From positions 15,400,576 through 15,464,575 of the forward strand of contig CM038711.1 in NCBI GenBank assembly GCA_021613375.1: a stretch of 64,000 nucleotides of DNA, given 5' to 3'. Of this stretch, positions 1 to 12,435 are shown in pieces (position 1 is the stretch's first letter; every line of letters begins with the position of its first letter). The notes beneath the pieces were generated by a model, which worked only from the letters and a program-made list of their open reading frames with translations, was not told the origin of the DNA and made no database searches. This DNA comes from Megaleporinus macrocephalus. Its lineage: Eukaryota > Chordata > Actinopteri > Characiformes > Anostomidae. Both the position numbers and the translations under genes were made by a program.

Positions 1-6
1 CAACAA

Positions 7-26
7 GTGTGTGTGTGTGTGTGTGT
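7..26. repeat. (GT)10 microsatellite
   Basis: Ten uninterrupted GT units. The following 50 bases remain TG-rich with short GT runs, so the full tract probably extends left of the window. Simple repeat, no function inferred. Confidence 0.95.
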
Positions 27-2799
27 AAAATGTGTTTATTTGGTGTGTGTGTGTAATGTTTAACAGGTGTGTGTATAATTAGTACCCTGGGGAAACAGAG
101 CATGAGAGAGGTGCGTGATTGGTGTGTTGGAGACATGTGGGTGTGACGTCACTCTGGGAATTGGAGTCAGGAAGATCGGTAGTATTGGAAGAGACCGTAG
201 GCATGACAACCTCCAACAGACTCTTTATTATTCTAAGCATTTTTGTACTATAATTACAGACGTTTGGAAATAAATGACAGATTGTGAAGGAAGTTTAAAA
301 GTTTAAATCTGCCGTAAATTATGTCATGAAGGACATCGCTCTTTATAGTAAGTTACACACAGACTAGCACATACATGTACATATATTAGCAAGTTCCTAC
401 ACTTTAGCGGCACTTTAGTGACCAACTGGGTTTTGTCACAATAACAGCCCTCCCCGTGCCCGGTTCCTCTCTAAAAGCAAACTGATGTAATGACTACATT
501 TATATCAAATAACCATATATTGTCTGTTCTTTTAGACTACATTTGAACCCTATCACAGGACATTTTGGTCTGTAGTAACGTGCTTCTGATCTGTACTGAC
601 AAATTACTACTGAGTTGAGAAGACTGGCCCAGCAATTTGATTGTTCCATCCTGTTCCTAAAGGAGCAAGTGCATATCTTCCGGATTAGTCTAACAAGCAG
701 ATTTTAAAGCTTTGCCAATGGGAGGCATCTTGTGATGATGTTTACACATGTAAAGGGCCGACAGTGCCGGATAAAATATGTTTCCTCTGAAGTGACAGAA
801 AAAATTATAGTAGCACAAAAGACATAGCCGTCAATCTGGGTGCGAGGCGCTTCATCTCCAGTCTCCTGTGGTGTTCAAAGCCACAGCATTGCCTTTTACC
901 CAGAACTGACACACACCCAAATCAAGCCTCCTTCTACTTTCCCTACAGGGGGCTAAGACTGGCACTGATAAACATGCCTTAAGAGGCCATCAAACCCAAA
1001 CTGATGATGCCTCCAAGAAACAACATCATCACACAAATCATGAATATGTATAAGGGACTGGTTGAGTAGACATTTAAAATGTACTTACTTGTGATAAGCC
1101 ATTTAGGACTTTAGTATAAAGAGTAAAAAGGAGTGCTTGCTGGCTGCTTGATGTTAGTGAAAAACTGATGGGACCTCTAAAAGTGAAAAAGATTAAATGA
1201 GTGCCGAGCCAGATCATAGCCGAGATGTTATATTAATATCTTTAAAAATAGAACCCAGAATGTGTTCAAGCAAAACAATCATGATGTTCAAAGAATGCAG
1301 GGACCTTGCATATATAAAGTGGTAAAAAACCACATACAGGCAAATGCTTGATTCAAATCAAGTACCATGGGGACGGGGGACGGGACTGCACTGCTTAATC
1401 ATTCAATCAACTGTGCACTACATCAATTTTAAGAGAGGTCAGCATGACATAGGTATTTGTTAGTCCAGTGCCCAAAGAGAATGTGAGAAATGGAAATACT
1501 TCCACAACTAAACAAAGACACTTATCTCCAAAATAATAACTTTACAGAAGAGGCCAATTACATTCATATTTGTTAGTGTACGTTCACATAAAGATGCTTA
1601 ATTCCAAGTGATTTTGGAATGTTTCTATTGGTCTATTCATTAAGATATTTTGACAGATCAGCTTACATGCTTACATTATGTAGAAAACTTTAAATCAACA
1701 AAAATTGAAATGTTTTTCTTTGGACAGGAATTGTGCAATCAATCCATCATTTAGATAATACTCTTGTATGTGAAAGCCAACCAATGAGCCCCTTCCAAAC
1801 CTTAGTGTGGAAAGCACCCTTAGTCTAGCTATCGTTGACAAAGACAGTTTACTAGGAGGCATTAAGTCATGGTATTTAAATACAAGCGTTTTTGTAATAT
1901 ATTCTACTGAAATAAATGAGCATTGCCAAGATCGTAAATCACTCAACAAAAATTCTCAAAGCAGCAATGAGGAAGTAAAATAACTGGTCCACCAAGCTGA
2001 CTGTCAACTATTGGATGCTGTGAGGCCATCGGCGAGTGTAGGTAGTCAATTTTGGTCAATTGAGCATTGGATTAGCGTCAGCAGTCGTCTGTGATAGAAA
2101 ACTGAGGATCAGCCCACAAGGACAGGAATGCAGGAAAACAAAGCAAAATAACTTACACAGTATTACCCAAGTTTCAGTGTTCTAGCTCCATGTAAAAACT
2201 GCCCAGAAGTTAAGCCCAAGTTTTTTTCTGCCCTCTCTCAATCACAGTTTCCCCAAATACTACAACCATAAATTGATGCCACATTCTAAACTAGCATATG
2301 TACTCAAACAAAAAACAAACAAAAGATGCAGATGAAGCATATGATGCTCACTCTTTTCATGAACATGAACTTTTTATTTAATAATTATGAGCACTTTACT
2401 TTTTGTTTTGTTTTTTTAATCAATTTACTAAATTCCACAACATCACAAAGGGTAGAGGGTAGCATCAGATAACAGATGCACACTCTGACTTGCACTATGC
2501 TGACTAATGGGGGAAAAGAGGAGACCATCCCATTGGGATTTCTTATGCTCTTGTAACCAGTGAAGCCCTTGCCTGGCTATGAGCGTCTTTTGAGCCCTGT
2601 CTGTCACCTTTGCCAAGGTGATGCACCGTTTCCTCCCCCCTCCCTCTTGCTCAAGCGTAAAGTATGTTTTATGGGCCCAACCAGCCACCGTAGTGGGAGC
2701 ACTGCGTTGTTTCCCCCCTCCCCTTACGGGAGCGCCAGGTGAATACAATCGGGGTTATCAGCTTTAGCCTATTTAGCTGTAGTAGCATTGGGTGTATGC
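27..2799. other. Non-coding stretch, no recognised gene or repeat
   Basis: AT-rich sequence with stop codons in all frames. The 84-residue minus frame at 1695-1949 and the 101-residue minus frame at 2443-2748 match no family I know. From about 2600 the GC content rises, with C-runs and T-runs, leading into the LTR-like region. I see no splice-site-bounded exon, tRNA or known repeat here. Confidence 0.5.
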
Positions 2800-4099
2800 A
2801 CGGCTTCGTTCTTCTGTGGTGACTTGGGTGATGGTCATCAGACGGTAGGTTTTTATAGTGTTGCTATTTTTAATTATGGTTTAATAGTAAGGTGTAATGT
2901 CCCTGTGCAGGTGGGTTAGCGTGCTGGTCTGTGCAGGCTTCTCCCCCCCCTGCTCCTTTTCCGGGTCTGTGGTGCATTAGCACAGAGCTCTTGGAAACGG
3001 CTGAAACACTGTAGCCGTTTGTTGTGGCTTTACTGCGTTTTACCACTCCTGTAATCAGGTTGTGCTGGGACAGCGTCTACCAGTAGGTAGGTACGCCGTA
3101 TAAAACGTAGTTTTGTGTTTTCTGGTAGCTTATGCGGCTAATGTCTGTTTTATGTGGGTGCAGTGTGGATTTGTGCAGCAGCTAACGGGGTGTGAGCTTG
3201 TGCATAGCAACAGCTAAAAGGCTCTGGGTGAGCGCCGCCATTGATCAGTCCAGGTGGCGCCAGACTTGGAACATGCAGGCCTGGGAGCAGCTATTCGTCA
3301 CCTCTTGTTTTTAATATCTACATAGTGACATTGGAGCCGCTGCTTTGTTTTGGTTCTGTTTTGTTTAGTTTCGCTGTTTTGCTTTGTTTAGTTGAGATTT
3401 ATGCTGTTTGTTTGCTTTTGCTGAATGTTTTGTTTGATTAATTTCCTGCTTGGTTGTGTTCTATTAGAACTGATTTTTGTTAGTTTGTTACATTACCTTA
3501 CGATTTGGTTACAGTTTTTATTTTGGGTTCAATTGATTTACTGTGTCATTTACTTTTGCAGCAGTTCTAGTTTTATTGTGTAATATTTTAAAGAAATACT
3601 GTTATCTTAATTTTTTGTTGTTTTTTGGGGGGAACCATTTTAGCTGTGGTGTGTTTGCTGGTTTTAGTGGTCATAGCCATTGTAAAGTTCTAATTGTGTC
3701 TCTTCTTCTTATAGGACATTTGGATGCTCCTTTCCTGTCTGTTCACTCGCGGTTTGGCACCTTACTTGCAGTGGTGTGAGTTCACTGCACTTCTGTGTGT
3801 GGTGTGATTGTGTGTAGTGGAGACGTTAGAATGACAGGGCTAGGCCCTCTATAAGTGAATGCCCACAGCTGATATCCCAGTTTTCTGGAGCTCCAGTATT
3901 TTTGATATTTTATTTTATTTATCGTGGTTATTAAATTTTAAATGATATTAATAAATGAGTGATTTTAAAGATAGGTTTTTGAATAAATCCTTCTCATTAC
4001 CTCAACCCACGTCTCTGCATATTATTAAGGGTTACCTGTGTGTCTAGGTGCCTTTGATTGCTTAGATTTATAGGATATATCCTGGGGTGAAATTTCCCA
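2800..4099 (+). mobile_element. Probable long terminal repeat of an LTR retrotransposon, left end not determined
   Basis: What I see: a TATAAAA box at 3099-3105 in a CpG-containing stretch, AATAAA signals at 3950-3955 and 3982-3987, and a right end TTTCCCA (4093-4099) finishing in CA. Two bases later comes a TGG-initiated sequence resembling a tRNA primer binding site. That order (promoter, poly(A) signal, CA end, primer site) is the layout of an LTR. The left boundary is a guess because no TG end with a matching target duplication could be fixed. The distance from TATA box to poly(A) signal, about 850 bases, is long for an R region, so two structures may be merged. No gag or pol frame follows, so the element is truncated or a remnant. 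Alternative: a CpG-rich promoter followed by chance signals. Confidence 0.42.
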
Positions 4100-4101
4100 G
4101 G

Positions 4102-4113
4102 TGGCGTAGTCGG
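4102..4113 (+). promoter_or_regulatory. Candidate primer binding site (tRNA-Ser type)
   Basis: TGGCGTAGTCGG lies two bases after the CA end of the putative LTR. As I recall it, the 3' end of vertebrate tRNA-Ser (AGA/TGA) is CCGACTACG plus CCA; its reverse complement gives these 12 bases exactly, after which the match stops. A 12-base match to some tRNA end is not rare in 64 kb, so the support comes mainly from the position after the CA dinucleotide. Confidence 0.42.
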
Positions 4114-5257
4114 GTTTTGTTATAATACCACAGGTCACACTCTCTTAATTTCTGTGGCATCACTGTGGGTCCAACTCATGGTCTCCCAAGGATTTTTACA
4201 CTCCCATGTGTGTGTATTTGAGCTTTACCAAACTGTGAAGAAACTCTCTCCAGAATTGGATTTGCTCACCCTGGCTTTAATGATACCCATCTAGATCTCA
4301 ACTAGAGAGCATACTTGTTTCAGTGCAATTCAAATTGAGAAATGGCTAAATTGAAGGGGAGAACACAAAGAACAGTTTGCTGGTTGTTTACTGTAGCGCT
4401 GCAGAACCTCCATGGCTGTAAGTACTATTTTGAAGGCCTTATTTTCTCTCATAGCCAACACAAGTACAGCATGAAAAACAACTCTTCACCCTGTTTACAT
4501 ACTCACTGAGTTAACAGTGTATTTAGATATAAAATATCTAGTTATGGTATGTAGTCTCTGAAATGTAATTATAATGGAATACCTTAAGCTAAGGTTAACA
4601 AATTAAGTACTTAATTGAGAAAATTTACATGATTCTTAAAGTATTTGTTTCAAACTTAACTGTGCCTATTTGTTATATGCAGTAACAGACTTTATGTATA
4701 ATTGTTGGGACAATTAGCTTAAAGACATAAGTATATCTATATAGAGTGCAGTGTTAATGCCTACTATTACTGTGGAATGTGTAGCAGTTGATGACCAGCA
4801 GGGATGACCTGAGGGAGATTTACTATGCTTTGTCATTGTTAACTCTTTATGCATGTTTAGCTTTTTTTAATACCCACAATAAGATTAAAAGAATGGTCAC
4901 TGTTTGTTGGTGCTTTTGCCTCATTGCAAACGCATTTAAAGGAGTTTCTACCTGACAGGAGCCAAATATTGGGATCATTGTCATTATAATGAAGCGTCCA
5001 CTTCAATATATTAAGACTGAAAGTAAAGACGGAGGTTTTTAATGCACATTTATTTTTAATGAAAAACAATCATTTGTGAACACCTGCCATTTTTGATTTG
5101 AAAAAGAAAGTGACTTTAGATTTTCCTTCCAACCACATATTGAAACTCTTTTGGGTGAACAGTCTCTGCACTAGTAAAGTTACTCACTACTTTGCTAATT
5201 TGTATACTCTGTAGCTTCAATGCATGTTGATTCTATCATAGAAATGTCACAGCATTA
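4114..5257. other. Non-coding stretch, no recognised feature
   Basis: This follows the putative primer site, where a retrotransposon would carry gag, but no open frame longer than about 70 residues occurs and none resembles Gag. AT-rich, with no repeat I can identify. Confidence 0.45.
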
Positions 5258-5345
5258 TTAGGCTTGGGCGATAACGTAAATTCAGATAAACTTATCACCA
5301 GAATTATCGAGATAAACAATATCATTAAAAAGTACCCCACGTGAC
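5258..5345. repeat. Fragment of a teleost dispersed repeat (GGCTTGGGCGATA type)
   Basis: GGCTTGGGCGATA followed by alternating ATTATCG/GATAA words is a recurring opening of fish DNA-transposon-derived repeats, recognised from memory. An inverted pair, ATCCCAGCGC near 5351 and GCGCTGGGAT near 5711, may mark internal structure of the same element. The family is not assigned. Confidence 0.35.
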
Positions 5346-7409
5346 CTTATGGACTGCTGTATCCCAGCGCAACAGCAAAAAATAAGAACCTTAATACAAG
5401 AAAAAAGGTAAGGTTAATAACAGCAGTAATAACTAATTTTGTTATTGTTTATTATTATCATCGCCAAGCGGGTTTGCTCCTTCAGTACAACAATATTTTT
5501 TCGCTATGTAGATTACCTAGCAGCCAGTAAATATGGTTCAATTTTTCATTTAATTAGACACATCCTGACAGGTAAGTATGCAAGTATTTATGCTTTAAAA
5601 AATAGCACTTACAGGATGAGAAAATACATTTGCATGTGTTTCAATGAAGGTGTCAACCAGAATTGAAATATGACTGAGAACGGAATGACAGCTTTTTTTT
5701 TTAAGTATATCGCGCTGGGATTTGTCAAATTCTTCAGTACAAAAATCTAAATAAAGAAAACATAACAGGTTAAATTCATCAATATGTATTTTAGATTAAC
5801 AAAATGGTAGGCCTAAAACTGTAAGGAAATAATTTTTGGTATTAGGTTGGCATATTAAGTGGCCGTACTTCTTTTTTGAACATAAAGAATTCTTAGCTTT
5901 AAATGAATAAATAAAAACGTCTGTGATTTAGGCTCCAAAAAATTGGAATTAAAACTTGTGAAAAAGTGAAAGACTGCGCTGGCCTGTGTAATCAACTCAC
6001 CCATTTAAAGTAGTTTGCCGTATTTGATGTTGGATGAAACTACAGGCAGAAACTTCTGTTTGGTTAGGATTCTTTTTTTTCTGACATATGTCATTTCTAA
6101 TCTAAACGTAAAGTCCGCTCCACACGGCTCTATACCCACCTCAGATCCCACGCTGCCTCAGTTTTCCGCAGCAAAAACACCATGTTTTTTTTTTTTACGT
6201 GAATGCAAGTGCCGAGCTCTATACATTTTAAAAAATGGAATTCGTAAAAAAAAACAAAAAAACAGATAAAGGTATGTTTAATGAACATTTCTTATGAATT
6301 ATTTATAATTAAAACCTCATCCTTGTGCATTTTTTTTGTCTCCGTTTTTATAAAACAAGCCCTGGACTGCTCGAATTTCAGTCTACTGACTGGTCTCAGA
6401 TGGATGATGCAACATGTCGACTTTCAGCATAATAATAATAATAATAATAATAATGAACTGCTTTCTCCTTTGGTCAGGAGACTGAGTGCACAAAAATAAA
6501 ATGAATTTCTAAATGGAACTCAATGTTTAGTTCATCCTACCAGCCTTAATATTTACTTAACATATTAAATCATAAATCATATGCTTCCTTAAAACTTGCA
6601 TGGAAGTTTTTAATGGATTTCAGTGGATAACCTGCTAAACTGGCCACCCACAGCAACACAAAATATAAGATAATAATGGTTTGTTTTATCATCATTTATC
6701 AACATGTTACAATACCGATCCACAATAGACACAATGTTGAAGAATATACATTAACAAAAGAACTGTACCAATTTGTGTAATTGGCAGTGCTGTTTTGGCC
6801 AATTGTTTTAGAGAATAAAGAATGTAATAGAAAACTCAGAATTAGACCATCAAAGGAATTTGTTTTTCTATAGTCAAATTAATGAATGTGCTGCAGTTTA
6901 CTGTATCAAACTACAAAACACCTCTAAACTGACGTGATGCATTATAGGAGTGGTCCATGGTATTAATTATAAGAATGAGTTAGTATGTTAATACTCAAAT
7001 ACTGCCTTTATTAAATGGTTATTCATATTTGAATCCGTTCTTCATTATTATATACTTCATTATTATTTCCTGATCACATGTCGATCTGTTATCTATGCAC
7101 TGTTCACATGTGTATTTGTAGACCATATTATAAAGTGTTTCCACAAAAATTAACCCCTCGTTTAGCAATTCTGCTTTTAAAAAAAGATTGGAAAAGTAAC
7201 ATAGACAAAGTACAGCTTATAAATAAAACACCAAAGATCTAATGCAAATCCCAATGTCTCATCACTCACGTGCTTCAACGCTGATTTCTGTTTTAGATTC
7301 AAGCTCTTTATAGCAATGGATAACCAATTCAGAGTTGAACTGTTCTCCAGTTTGCTGCAGTCCCACACTTCACTCTTCTGAGAAAGATTTTGGAACATGA
7401 TACTGGTGA
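5346..7409. other. AT-rich non-coding stretch with an AAT microsatellite
   Basis: Only short random open frames occur. Several poly(A) and poly(T) runs are present, and a trinucleotide repeat is listed separately. No family recognised. Confidence 0.5.
6429..6454. repeat. (AAT)n microsatellite
   Basis: About eight and a half uninterrupted ATA/AAT units. Confidence 0.95.
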
Positions 7410-7640
7410 TTTGCTTCCATTCGGCCACAAGAACTCTGTTGCCGTAGGAAATTCATCCCAAAGGTGCTGGACAGAGAAAAGGTCAGGGCTTTGAACAGGC
7501 AAGTGAGTGTCTTCCACACCAAACAAAGCCAATCACTTCTGGACCTTATTTTGTGCACAGAGCTGCTGACATGCTGAAACAGGCCAAGACCTTCCACAAA
7601 CTGTTGCCACAAAGGTTAAAGCACATGGTTCTTTGGCAAC
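7410..7640 (-). mobile_element. Tc1-like transposase fragment, degenerate
   Basis: Read on the minus strand this resembles the middle of the catalytic region of a common fish Tc1-like transposase. Landmarks on the plus strand are ATTCATCCCAAAGGTGCTGG, then GTCAGGGCTTTGAACAGGC, a CTTCCACACCAAAC word, GGACCTTATTTTGTGCACAG, and AAACTGTTGCCACAAAGG, in the order found in that family. The frame is broken by small indels, so three overlapping short frames (7177-7612) each catch only part of it. No terminal repeats are visible. A separate Tc1-like element begins 146 bases downstream. Confidence 0.75.
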
Positions 7641-7785
7641 AAGAACTAAGGCGGTCTGGTCAAATCATCCAAAACAGAAAATAAAATAGAATCCCAATCT
7701 GTGAAGCTCCTGACAAACTTAGCTTGGGCTGAAGTTGCTGCCAGCAGCTTGGAACTTGGTTTTACCACCGAGGGACGATCATATT

Positions 7786-8252
7786 TACACTGTCGAGTCA
7801 CATTATTATGCCACCAGCTAATATCCATAGTAACCGTCTTGTGCAGCACGGACAGCAGCTAGACGGGCTGGGAGACTCAATAAGATCCTGGAAGGTTATC
7901 ACAGGCATGGAGCCATGCTGACTGCAGTGCATCCCATAGCTGCTGGGGGAGGATCCATAAAGTGAACACAACAATCGAGGTGGTCCCACGGCTCAACTGG
8001 GATCAAGTCTGGGGAATTAGGGGTCCAGAGTAGTATCTGGAAGATCCTATCCGCCCCAGGGAGGACAATCAGCATGTATGGTTTGTACCTGATCTGCAAG
8101 GATGGATTCATACCCAGATCATTAAGAGTGCCTTCAACATGGATGAGTGGTCCCAGACAATGCCACAAAAACATTTCCTATACCATAATGCTGCCATCTA
8201 TGTGCTGCTATCATTGAAAATAGGTCATAATAATGTGGCTCAACTGTGCATA
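7786..8252 (-). mobile_element. Internally deleted Tc1/mariner-type element with terminal repeats and transposase remnant
   Basis: Both ends are present. The left end (from 7788) reads CACTGTCGAGTCACATTATT and the right end, read inward on the minus strand from 8250, reads CACAGTTGAGCCACATTATT; each is followed by ATG. TA dinucleotides at 7786-7787 and 8251-8252 fit the TA target duplication of the superfamily. Inside, the minus strand (8175 down to about 7808) encodes a broken transposase C-terminus: a GLGPLIHVEGTLN-like segment, then SPDLIPVEPWDHLD, which corresponds to the SPDLNPIE...WD block carrying the third catalytic acid (E of PVE). Most of the N-terminal DNA-binding region and the first catalytic aspartate are missing, and stop codons interrupt the C-terminal part. 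Non-autonomous and certainly inactive. Confidence 0.8.
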
Positions 8253-9605
8253 TGCTACGTGCTTCAGCACTTGGCAATCCCATTCTATGAACTTCCTACC
8301 CCTTTTTATGCAACATCCAGAATTGCTCCCTGTTACAGAAACAGTGTACTACATAGTGTAAAAGACATTTTGTAGTGTTGTTTGAAATCTCAGCAATACA
8401 TATAGTTCACCTTGTATAAAGTTGATTATTGAATCTTAATACTGCTTACACTGTAGAGTTTACAGACATGATGTACATAACACATTTCAATGTATACCAT
8501 AATGCAACGATGTCTTACTAAGGTGAAAGAAGAAAATCTGTGCAACCATAGAGCAGGAGCACATGCACACAGACAGCAACGTGTCTGATTTTTATAAAAG
8601 TAAAGGTTTATATATTTTTACTTTGTTTACATAAGTACATCATTACATTAAATAGTTTTCTTACCTATTACCTCAGTGTGCTAGGCAAAATCACTGCATC
8701 CATAAAGCATAGTACAGCTACTCATGATTCAGTTTCTCTATCTGGTGCCCTTCATTAATTTCAGCTGCTTGCCACAAATGGTTCCAGTTTCACTGCTCGC
8801 ATTTTCTGCTAGTTCAAATAGATACGATGGACATGATTCATGTACTGACATAATTGCCAGTGCAAAAGCTGCATACATATAATTTGAGGTGATAGCAGTT
8901 CCCAAAAGATTTTGTTTTCCTAGGATTACATGTTCACATATTGTCAGAGCAATAAAGATTTTCAGACGCCCAATTTCTAAATACTTTATCAACACTAATC
9001 AGGAGAAACGATTAGTTTAACATATGCATTTCATTGTTATAAGATCTTCTGCACTGATATATTCTGAAAGATGTACACAAAAATGACATATTTTAAAAAT
9101 GAGTTGTCTGCTATTTATCTTAGCTGACAGCTTGGCAGACAGCTTCTGGTGAATTATAAGCTTGTGATGAAATCCTTGGAATGTCAACCATTAAAAATAC
9201 AAAACTGACAGCTCATGGCTCAGTTTTTATCTTTTATTTTACAACTTGGTGTGTAAACATTGTAATTACAGCTAGTATTTTTTAAGAGCAGTAATACAGG
9301 TCGTTAGTTCATAGGGCTGTCACGTGTGTTTTATTTGTTCGTGTGACCAACATGTGACAGTAATATGTGAATCTGGTGAAGTAGAAAGAGAACCTTCATG
9401 AAAAGGGGTGCACCTAATTAAGGCATGCCACACACACCCACACAAACAGAGGTGCACACATACTCTTGCACCACGTCTGTAGTTACATCAGAATCTGCAC
9501 TGGTTGGAGGTTTGATGCTGTTGCTACAAAGACATTTGCAGGATTAAAAACACAACATAAGTGCACACCCTCCTGTGTCCAACAATCAACCAACCAAAAT
9601 AAATC
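8253..9605. other. Non-coding stretch, no recognised feature
   Basis: Unique-looking, AT-rich. An 85-residue minus frame at 8738-8995 has no recognisable domain. Nothing else supported. Confidence 0.45.
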
Positions 9606-9808
9606 CAGTGGGGCAAAAAAGTATTAAGTCAACCACTGACTGTGCAAGTTCTCCTACTTAGAAGGATGAAAGAGGTCTAATTTTTTCCTGAATTTTTTTC
9701 TGATTTTGTCTCTCATATTTGAAGTGTTCCTATGATTAAAATTACAGACCTCGTTCATCTTTCTAACTTGCACAATCAGTGGCTGACTAAATACTTTTTG
9801 CCCCACCT
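9606..9808. mobile_element. Tc1-type MITE with long terminal inverted repeats
   Basis: The left end GTGGGGCAAAAAAGTATTAA and right end TACTTTTTGCCCCAC are inverted copies, and the complementarity continues inward for about 70 bases (GTGCAAGTT...GAGGTCT against AGACCTC...AACTTGCAC). Only a short linker remains between the arms. I recognise this as a short, transposase-less derivative of a Tc1-like family common in teleosts. It could fold into a long hairpin in RNA or single-stranded DNA. Confidence 0.85.
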
Positions 9809-10004
9809 TATATGAATAAATAAACACCAGTATTTACTGGGAATTAATGTTAATATTATTGAAAGTATTCCACAATTACTCATGTTCACATGAAAGCATT
9901 TTTAGTATGACCTTCTTAAAAATATCTGTATATTTTTAAAATCTTTTATTACAGGCCAATCTGTATATTTGTATGTCTACAAAACCTGACTTTTTTTTTT
10001 TTTA

Positions 10005-10265
10005 ACCAGATCAAAAGGGCTAGACACAAGAGCAGTCAAAAACACAGGCAGAGGTCAGATGGCATACAACACTACAATACAAGGGCTTAGGCAAAATGGG
10101 CAATACGAAAAATAGGGTCAAACCAGGAGAACGAAAAAACGCTTTGTTGGCTCAAAAAATCCGGGGCAATACTCAGCAATGTACTGGGTGAAACAAACAG
10201 GTTAATAGTATGTCTCCCATGTGCAGCTATTCAGAATTCTGGTGAAGCAAGACAAATAAACTCAT
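10005..10265 (-). repeat. Dispersed repeat, possibly LTR-derived
   Basis: The run from the 13-base T tract to about 10265 has the composition of a teleost dispersed repeat I half recognise (minus-strand words CTCCTGGTTTGACCC, ATTGCCCATTTTGCC, CATCTGACCTCTGCC). It contains no open frame, and neither ends nor target duplications could be defined. Confidence 0.35.
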
Positions 10266-12317
10266 TTTCAGTGTTCAAAATGACATTTTTGGGGTCTACT
10301 TGAATAGATTTACATACAACAACAGGGTAAACAGCCCTGTTAGAGTTCCTATGTCTTTAAAACCCACAGTGTGCTCCCATTAGTAAGCTCAGCAATTCTG
10401 GACAAGCTTGTAGACCTAGTAGACTTTTACAACCTAGAATGCAGTAGAATGTTTCAGAATGGTAAGTTTTTATTTTTTAGCTGTTTGTGTGTTGTTGAGA
10501 GCTTGCCAAGCTTCCAAGTAGGCAGGCGCTAAGCATTACGAGATGAGAAAAATAACGGAATTCCAACATGTTTCTGTGGGAGAGAGCTTCTCTCTCTGGT
10601 ATGTACTTTGGGCAGAGAGTTTATATACACAAAAAGCTGCAAAACACACCAAAATAAAAGGTAAACACCAGCATACTGTGTAATACACTGTATAATATCA
10701 TCAACAGACTTTCATTTGATTCAGACAAAACCTGAATGCCCATGATGTCTTCGATCCCCCAGACAGCACTGCATTACAAACAGTCAAGTTTCTATGATGG
10801 ATATCACCACATGGGCTCTGTTATACTCAAATGCAAGTTAAGACTGTACTATCCATGGCGGAAGTTGTACAGCAAGAATATCCAGAAATTGGCCAGGCTG
10901 TGTCCTTTTGGGGAGTTCCATAATTGAAGAACGCCAAAAAAATGTTTCAAAATTAGATCAAGTGGTGACTCCAAACAATTATTATGTTATTAAAAGAAGA
11001 GGTAAATCTTGAACATGCTGTTTATATTTATTAGACTGGCATATGGGAAAAAGATCAGTAAAGCTCTTCAATAAGCTCTGCACAATGATGCTGTCGTGCT
11101 CAGACATATTCTTTATTTTCTTTTTGTTTGATTACCTATTAGTCTAAAAAGCAATCTGATCAGATTGTGGGAGTTGTGGTAGAAGAAAAGAGGCTCATTT
11201 ACTGTGAAAGTCTTTTGTCTTGTGCAAGCTGTACACAGACCAAACAGATAGCACCAAGACATGAGAAATAAGCCGAGACATCAGAGCATCACTTGCCAGA
11301 GTTTAAAAGGTGTTGCTGGAATAATCATCCCATTGTTCGGCCCGACTGTAGAGAAAACATTACGTTTGCTGTGTCTGGAATGTAACTTACTTAAAAGTGC
11401 ATTAGCAAAGATATATTTGCCCCTTACTCTCACCTTACAGTAGACACTACATCATCAGAGACTTTTTTGTTCTGTCAGTTCATTCCAGAACACAGCTCTC
11501 TCTTTTTCCGACTGCCTTTGACTGTGTTTGTTTGTTGTTGTTAACTGTGAAACTGAGTGTTTAGTTATTCAACCATTATATACAGTTAAATACATTTCTG
11601 ACTCTATCAAGTAATTAGTAGGATTAACAGAGGAATGACAGTAAATACATTGTATTTTATTATTATTATTACTAATTGATTTGAATAATAAATAATAGCT
11701 ATTTTTATGCTAGTTTGGTAATTACCTAGTCTATTGTTTAATAGATAAATATGTTGTACTTCTTTGTTAAGTCCTTCTGAAGTACATCGCATGTAAATAT
11801 AAAAAGTACCACATAGCATAGCAATTTGTTAAGATAGAAAAATAGATTTGTTTCCTGTTAATGCCGTTACTGCATTATAGCCAATATACACTCCCTGCCA
11901 AACTCTGTCTTTGTTTCAATCACTGCTTAAGTTTGTTATTTGTGCACCAGCATTTAAATTTGAAATTCCAGTGGCTGCTGAAAGATGAAACTATGGATGT
12001 TCAAAGGTAAGAGACTGTCCTGTGGAGTCCTGTATTGTTTTTACTCATGCAAAGCCCAAAATACTTTGTTGTCAATGTCATTGTCAGTTTTCTGCTAATT
12101 TGATATTTACAATGCTTCTACTAAAAAGGTTGAAACAGGCTTCATGAAAATGTCAAGGCAAGCGGCGGATGTTACTTCAATACAATAGAAGTAGAAATTG
12201 TTTTTTTTTATGCCTGTCGTGCTAACATGTTTTTAACTTTAATAATTATGTGTAAGTTTGCGTTGTTTCCAGCCTTTTTACATCTTAGCTGCCTGTTTTA
12301 AACCTGACTAGACACAG
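10266..12317. other. Non-coding stretch
   Basis: AT-rich with short random frames. The interval 11220-11460 is more mixed in composition and has no recognisable repeat. No gene supported. Confidence 0.4.
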
Positions 12318-12435
12318 CAGGTGAAATAAGTATTGAACACATCACGAATGTTCTAAGTAAACATATTTCTAAAGGTGCTATTGACATAAAATTCAACTCA
12401 GATGTCAGTAACAACACAATATGCATATGACCCAA
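12318..12435 (+). mobile_element. Truncated end of a Tc1-like transposon
   Basis: GTGAAATAAGTATTGAACAC followed by TATTTCTAAAGGTGCTATTG, an ACATAAAATTC word and GATGTCAGTAACAAC is the terminal region of a Tc1-like family widespread in fish, recognised from memory. Only about 120 bases remain and no transposase is attached. Confidence 0.7.

Noticed and set aside
3121..3145. Homology between the CpG-rich parts at 3121 and 13056 (CTGGTAGCTT...GCTAA)
   Set aside because: Similarity covers under 25 bases with no extension either side; probably chance.
3250..3272. Lysine-type primer binding site (TGGCGCCAGACTTGG)
   Set aside because: Only the first seven bases fit tRNA-Lys, and no LTR end or poly(A) signal precedes it. 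The site at 4102 fits better.
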